A DNA stretch of 64,000 nt from DATJSN01 sp035504095. Its GTDB lineage: Bacteria > Planctomycetota > Phycisphaerae > WQYP01. Positions 61,225 to 64,000 of this stretch are shown piece by piece (positions within the stretch are counted from its first letter, which is position 1; each line of letters begins with the position of its first letter). A model generated the notes under the pieces. The model had not been told where the DNA came from. It did no database searches and worked only from the letters and a program-made list of their open reading frames with translations. Position numbers and translations under genes: made by a program. The stretch spans positions 12,895-76,894 of the forward strand of contig DATJSN010000045.1 of the NCBI GenBank assembly GCA_035504095.1. Direction: 5' to 3'.

Positions 61225-62169
61225 ATGGCAAGGACGCTTTTATTCAACCTGATCCAGGTCGCGGTGGTATTGCTCTTTTCACCGCTGGCTGCCGGGGTCC
61301 TCGCGAAGCTTAAAGAACGCGTGCAATCCAAGCGCGGACCAAGCATTTTTCAGCCCTATCGCGACCTGTGGAAACTCTTTCACAAGGACGAGATAGTTTC
61401 GGAAGACAGCTCCTGGATTTTTCGTTTCACTCCTTACATTGTCTTTGTCGTCCCTGTTTTCGTTGCCATGCTTATCCCCGTGCTGACCGATTACCCGCTT
61501 TTCTTTGCGTTCATGGGCGACATGTTGGGAGCCGGTTTTGTGCTTTCCCTGGGCGGCTTTTTTGCCACCCTCGCCGCCGTCGATACGGCCAATCCCTACG
61601 GCCCGATCGGCGCCAGCCGCACGCGCATGGTCGGCTTTCTCGCCGAACCGGTTTTCATGATCGTTTTTTTCACCGTCTCTTTCGTTGCCGGATCCACCAT
61701 TCCTTACATCGTTCAGCAACAATGGGTGACGCCATTAACTAATTTCTTTGAGCCATCCCATATTCTGCTTCTCTTGGCGTTTCTGATGCTGATCCTCGCC
61801 GAAGGCGGACGCATTCCGGTCGATAACCCCACCGGACATTTTGAACTCGCGATGATCGATGAATCCAAGTCGCTGGAATACTCCGGCCGCGGCATGGCGC
61901 TGATGAAATGGGGTGGCTACATGAAATTCTTCGTTCTGATGTGTGTTTTTCTCAACGTACTTTTGGCGCCATGGGGGCTTGCCAGTCAGCAGACTCTTGG
62001 TGCGGTGCTTTTGGCGATACCCCAGATTCTATTCAAGATCTTCTGTTTTCTGCTGGTGTTTGTCCTGATCGAGTCATCGCTGGCCAAACTGCGGCTCTTC
62101 CGTATCGCCGAGTTTCTTGGCGCCGCGTTTATTACCGCCGTCGCGGCAATGATCATGCAGGTTTTTTGA
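61225..62169 (+). CDS. HyfC/HycD-like membrane subunit (NuoH family)
   Basis: 314 aa with about eight membrane helices. NuoH/HycD family: LAKLKERVQSKRGPSIFQPYRDLWKLFHKDEI, RFTPYIVFVVPVFVAM, GASRTRMVGFLAEPVFM, EGGRIPVDNPTGHFELAMIDESKSLEYSGRGMALMKWG. In group-4 hydrogenases this subunit links the redox arm to the ion-pumping arm. ATG at 61225 matches the family start; the GTG at 61177 directly after the switching stem would add 16 residues in frame. Confidence 0.9.
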   Translation: MARTLLFNLIQVAVVLLFSPLAAGVLAKLKERVQSKRGPSIFQPYRDLWKLFHKDEIVSEDSSWIFRFTPYIVFVVPVFVAMLIPVLTDYPLFFAFMGDMLGAGFVLSLGGFFATLAAVDTANPYGPIGASRTRMVGFLAEPVFMIVFFTVSFVAGSTIPYIVQQQWVTPLTNFFEPSHILLLLAFLMLILAEGGRIPVDNPTGHFELAMIDESKSLEYSGRGMALMKWGGYMKFFVLMCVFLNVLLAPWGLASQQTLGAVLLAIPQILFKIFCFLLVFVLIESSLAKLRLFRIAEFLGAAFITAVAAMIMQVF

Positions 62170-62189
62170 CCCTGAAGGAATAGACCCTA

Positions 62190-62897
62190 ATGAACGACGC
62201 CGTTAATCAACTCTATACCAATCTCAATGCCCTGGCGGCCGGATTGTTTCTATTGACGGCCTTCGGCATTGTAGCCACGCGGCAGGCCAGGGGATGTCTG
62301 AATCTGTTCATCGTGCAATCCCTGCTGCTCGCGGCATCGGCGCTGCTGTTGGGATTACGGTATAACGTCCCGCATCTTTATGGCGTAGCGCTCGTCAACC
62401 TGATCAGCAAACCAATCATCGTGCCGTGGCTTTTACGCCGCACGTCGCCGGCGGAAATTTACACGCGGCGTGAAATCGATCAGGCGCTCAACATTCCCAC
62501 CGCCCTACTGATTGCCCTGGCTTTGGCCATTCTGGCTTATTTTCTCAGCGTTCCGGTTTCCAGCGCTGTGAGCGCGGATTTTCGCGGCCCCAACATACCC
62601 ATCGGCATAGCGGGCCTGTTGCTGGGTGCTTTTACCTTAACCGTGCGCCGTGAAGCCGTGCCCCTGCTGATCGGCCTGTTGCAAATGGAAAACGGCGCCT
62701 TTTTCACGGGCATTTCCATTTCGCGCAATCTTCCTTTAATCATCGAATTGGCCGTCGCCACCGATGGCCTGATTATTGTTTTCATCATCGGCGTTCTGAC
62801 CCGCGCTGTGCACAAACACGTCGGAACCACGGCGGTTGGAGAATTGGCCAGTTTAAAAGAAACTTCCGCGCCGGCGCTTAAGGAGGCTGGCAAATGA
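62190..62897 (+). CDS. HyfE-like membrane subunit
   Basis: 235 aa, about six or seven helices. LNALAAGLFLLTAFGIVATRQARGCLNLFIVQSLLLA and the MENGAFFTGISISRNLPLIIELAVATDGLIIVFIIGVLTRAVHKHVGT end match HyfE (NuoK-like). Lies 20 nt after the HyfC-like gene and overlaps the next gene by 4 nt. Confidence 0.88.
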   Translation: MNDAVNQLYTNLNALAAGLFLLTAFGIVATRQARGCLNLFIVQSLLLAASALLLGLRYNVPHLYGVALVNLISKPIIVPWLLRRTSPAEIYTRREIDQALNIPTALLIALALAILAYFLSVPVSSAVSADFRGPNIPIGIAGLLLGAFTLTVRREAVPLLIGLLQMENGAFFTGISISRNLPLIIELAVATDGLIIVFIIGVLTRAVHKHVGTTAVGELASLKETSAPALKEAGK

Positions 62898-64000
62898 ACC
62901 TCCTTATTATTCTTGCGCTTCCGCTGGCCGCCGCGATCCTGGTCTGCCTGCCGCTCAAAAAATTCTGGGCGCCCGGCGTAACGCTTGTTTCCTGTCTGGC
63001 CGTCCTGATTTTGTCCGCACGATTGGCATGGTTGGCCTCACAGGGACAGTTCATCACTGCCGCTCCGCAGGTGGGAATATTCAAATGGATCCAGGCCGAT
63101 GCCCTGAGCGCGCTGATTCTGCTTCTGATCGCTCTGATCGGAACCACAGCCGCAATTTATTCCATCGGCTACATGGGTCACCAAAAACTCAGGCCCGGAA
63201 AACTGCGTTTGTATTACGCCAACTACAATCTCTTTGTTTTTTCCATGCTCGCGATTCCGCTGATGGCTGAACCGACGCTGATTTGGATTGTTGTTGAATT
63301 GACAACCCTCTGTTCCGCTTTGCTGGTATCGTTTGACGATACGCGCGAGGCCCTGGAAGCAGCTTGGAAATACGTGCTGCTTTCCCTAATGGGCGCCGGC
63401 ATGGCCCTGTTTGGATTTCTGGTGCTTTTCGCCGCCATGCAGGCCGCCGGCGGCGGCACATATACCTGGCAAGGGCTTATAACCGCCGCGCCGACCATGC
63501 CGCCCGTCTTATTGCAAATGGCGTTTTTGCTAATTTTAATCGGCTTGGGCACCAAAGCCGGTCTGGTTCCCATGCATACCTGGTTGCCCGACGCGCACAG
63601 CCAGGCGCCGTCGCCGGTCTGCGCGCTGCTTTCGGGAATTGAAACCACAACGATTCTCTACGTTATCCTTCGTCTTTTTCCCATTATGCAGGCCGCCCCG
63701 CGCGTTCACGCAGAAGCTTGGGCCGTAATCATGGGCCTTATTTCTGTCGGTGTCGCTTCGTTTTTACTGCTTCAAGTGCGGGACTATAAGCGAATGTTCG
63801 CCTTTTCCACGGTTGAGCACATGGGCATTATTTTGACGGCCGTTGGCTTAGGCGCATCGGCGGCGGGCTACGGCGCCATGATGCAAATCGTCAGCCATTC
63901 AATCACCAAGTCATTCTGCTTCTTTGCCGCCGGCGCCGCCCTGCTGACCATGCAGACGCGCCAAATCGACGGTATTCGCGGACTCATAACCAAGTCCCCT
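62894..64000 (+). CDS. HyfF-like antiporter subunit (NuoL/M/N family), truncated by window
   Basis: 369 codons are present and the frame is open at the window end. Antiporter-type helices with conserved charged residues: WIVVELTTLCSALLVSF (helix 5 Glu), EAAWKYVLLSLMGAGMALFGF, GTKAGLVPMHTWLPDAHSQAPSPVCALLSG (helix 7-8 Lys/His), YKRMFAFSTVEHMGIILTAVG, and IVSHSITKSFCFFAAGA. These match HyfF/HycC-like subunits of formate hydrogenlyase and related complexes. AGGAGG before the ATG, ATGA overlap with HyfE. The hydrogenase small and large subunits would be expected beyond the window. Confidence 0.9.
   Translation, partial: MNLLIILALPLAAAILVCLPLKKFWAPGVTLVSCLAVLILSARLAWLASQGQFITAAPQVGIFKWIQADALSALILLLIALIGTTAAIYSIGYMGHQKLRPGKLRLYYANYNLFVFSMLAIPLMAEPTLIWIVVELTTLCSALLVSFDDTREALEAAWKYVLLSLMGAGMALFGFLVLFAAMQAAGGGTYTWQGLITAAPTMPPVLLQMAFLLILIGLGTKAGLVPMHTWLPDAHSQAPSPVCALLSGIETTTILYVILRLFPIMQAAPRVHAEAWAVIMGLISVGVASFLLLQVRDYKRMFAFSTVEHMGIILTAVGLGASAAGYGAMMQIVSHSITKSFCFFAAGAALLTMQTRQIDGIRGLITKSP

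Overview
The window looks like a chromosomal piece of a Gram-negative-type bacterium of the planctomycete group, possibly a Phycisphaerae relative. The pointers are a PEP-CTERM secreted protein, an MCE lipid-transport protein, a GH13_8 (eukaryote-like) branching enzyme, heptose and surface-glycan genes, a SUF system with SufU and a SufT fusion, and many short GGCT-CTCC-AGCC type palindromes between genes. This placement is inference from gene content; there is no rRNA or other decisive marker in the window.

Layout. 1-9.1 kb: DUF2062 protein, then minus-strand units: agmatine-to-putrescine genes (aguB, aguA) with hldD and a polysaccharide deacetylase; rpmI-rplT-pheS; a Sel1-repeat protein; trpS. 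9.4-16.2 kb (plus): ptsI, three secreted or anchored proteins of unknown function, and a TPR protein. 16.2-20.2 kb (minus): methyltransferase, MCE protein, glgB. 20.5-26.6 kb (plus): sufBCDSU and a SufT fusion, behind a promoter overlapped by a clear palindrome. 26.7-49.5 kb: surface glycan and carbohydrate functions (sulfotransferase, GT4, GT9, GT2, GT39, two sugar epimerases/dehydratases, a sugar nucleotidyltransferase, alginate-lyase-like and alpha-galactosidase-like enzymes, an acyltransferase), with a PEP-CTERM protein, a thioredoxin-domain protein and tRNA-Gly(TCC).

50.5-64.0 kb is the most striking part: five separate fluoride (crcB-type) riboswitches within about 10.6 kb, all on the plus strand. 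They precede (1) a metallophosphoesterase, enolase, a TPR protein and a cyclopropane-fatty-acid-synthase-like enzyme; (2) crcB, DUF190 and a dynamin-like GTPase fused to two CxxC/CxxH modules; (3) an 89-aa unknown protein; (4) two MutS-like ATPases; (5) a group-4-hydrogenase / formate-hydrogenlyase-like membrane module that runs off the window. In each case the 3' edge of the aptamer can pair with a downstream segment forming a terminator or covering the translation start. Together this reads as a fluoride-response island: export (CrcB), replacement of a fluoride-sensitive enzyme (enolase), membrane change (CFA synthase), proton or ion handling (Hyf-like module) and several P-loop NTPases of unknown job.

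A second unexplained signal is a pair of 279/280-nt palindromic elements (11206-11484 and 47176-47455). Their arms differ in sequence but remain paired within each copy, and both end within 1-4 nt of a start codon. A mini version and two solo ends of the same sequence lie elsewhere in the window.
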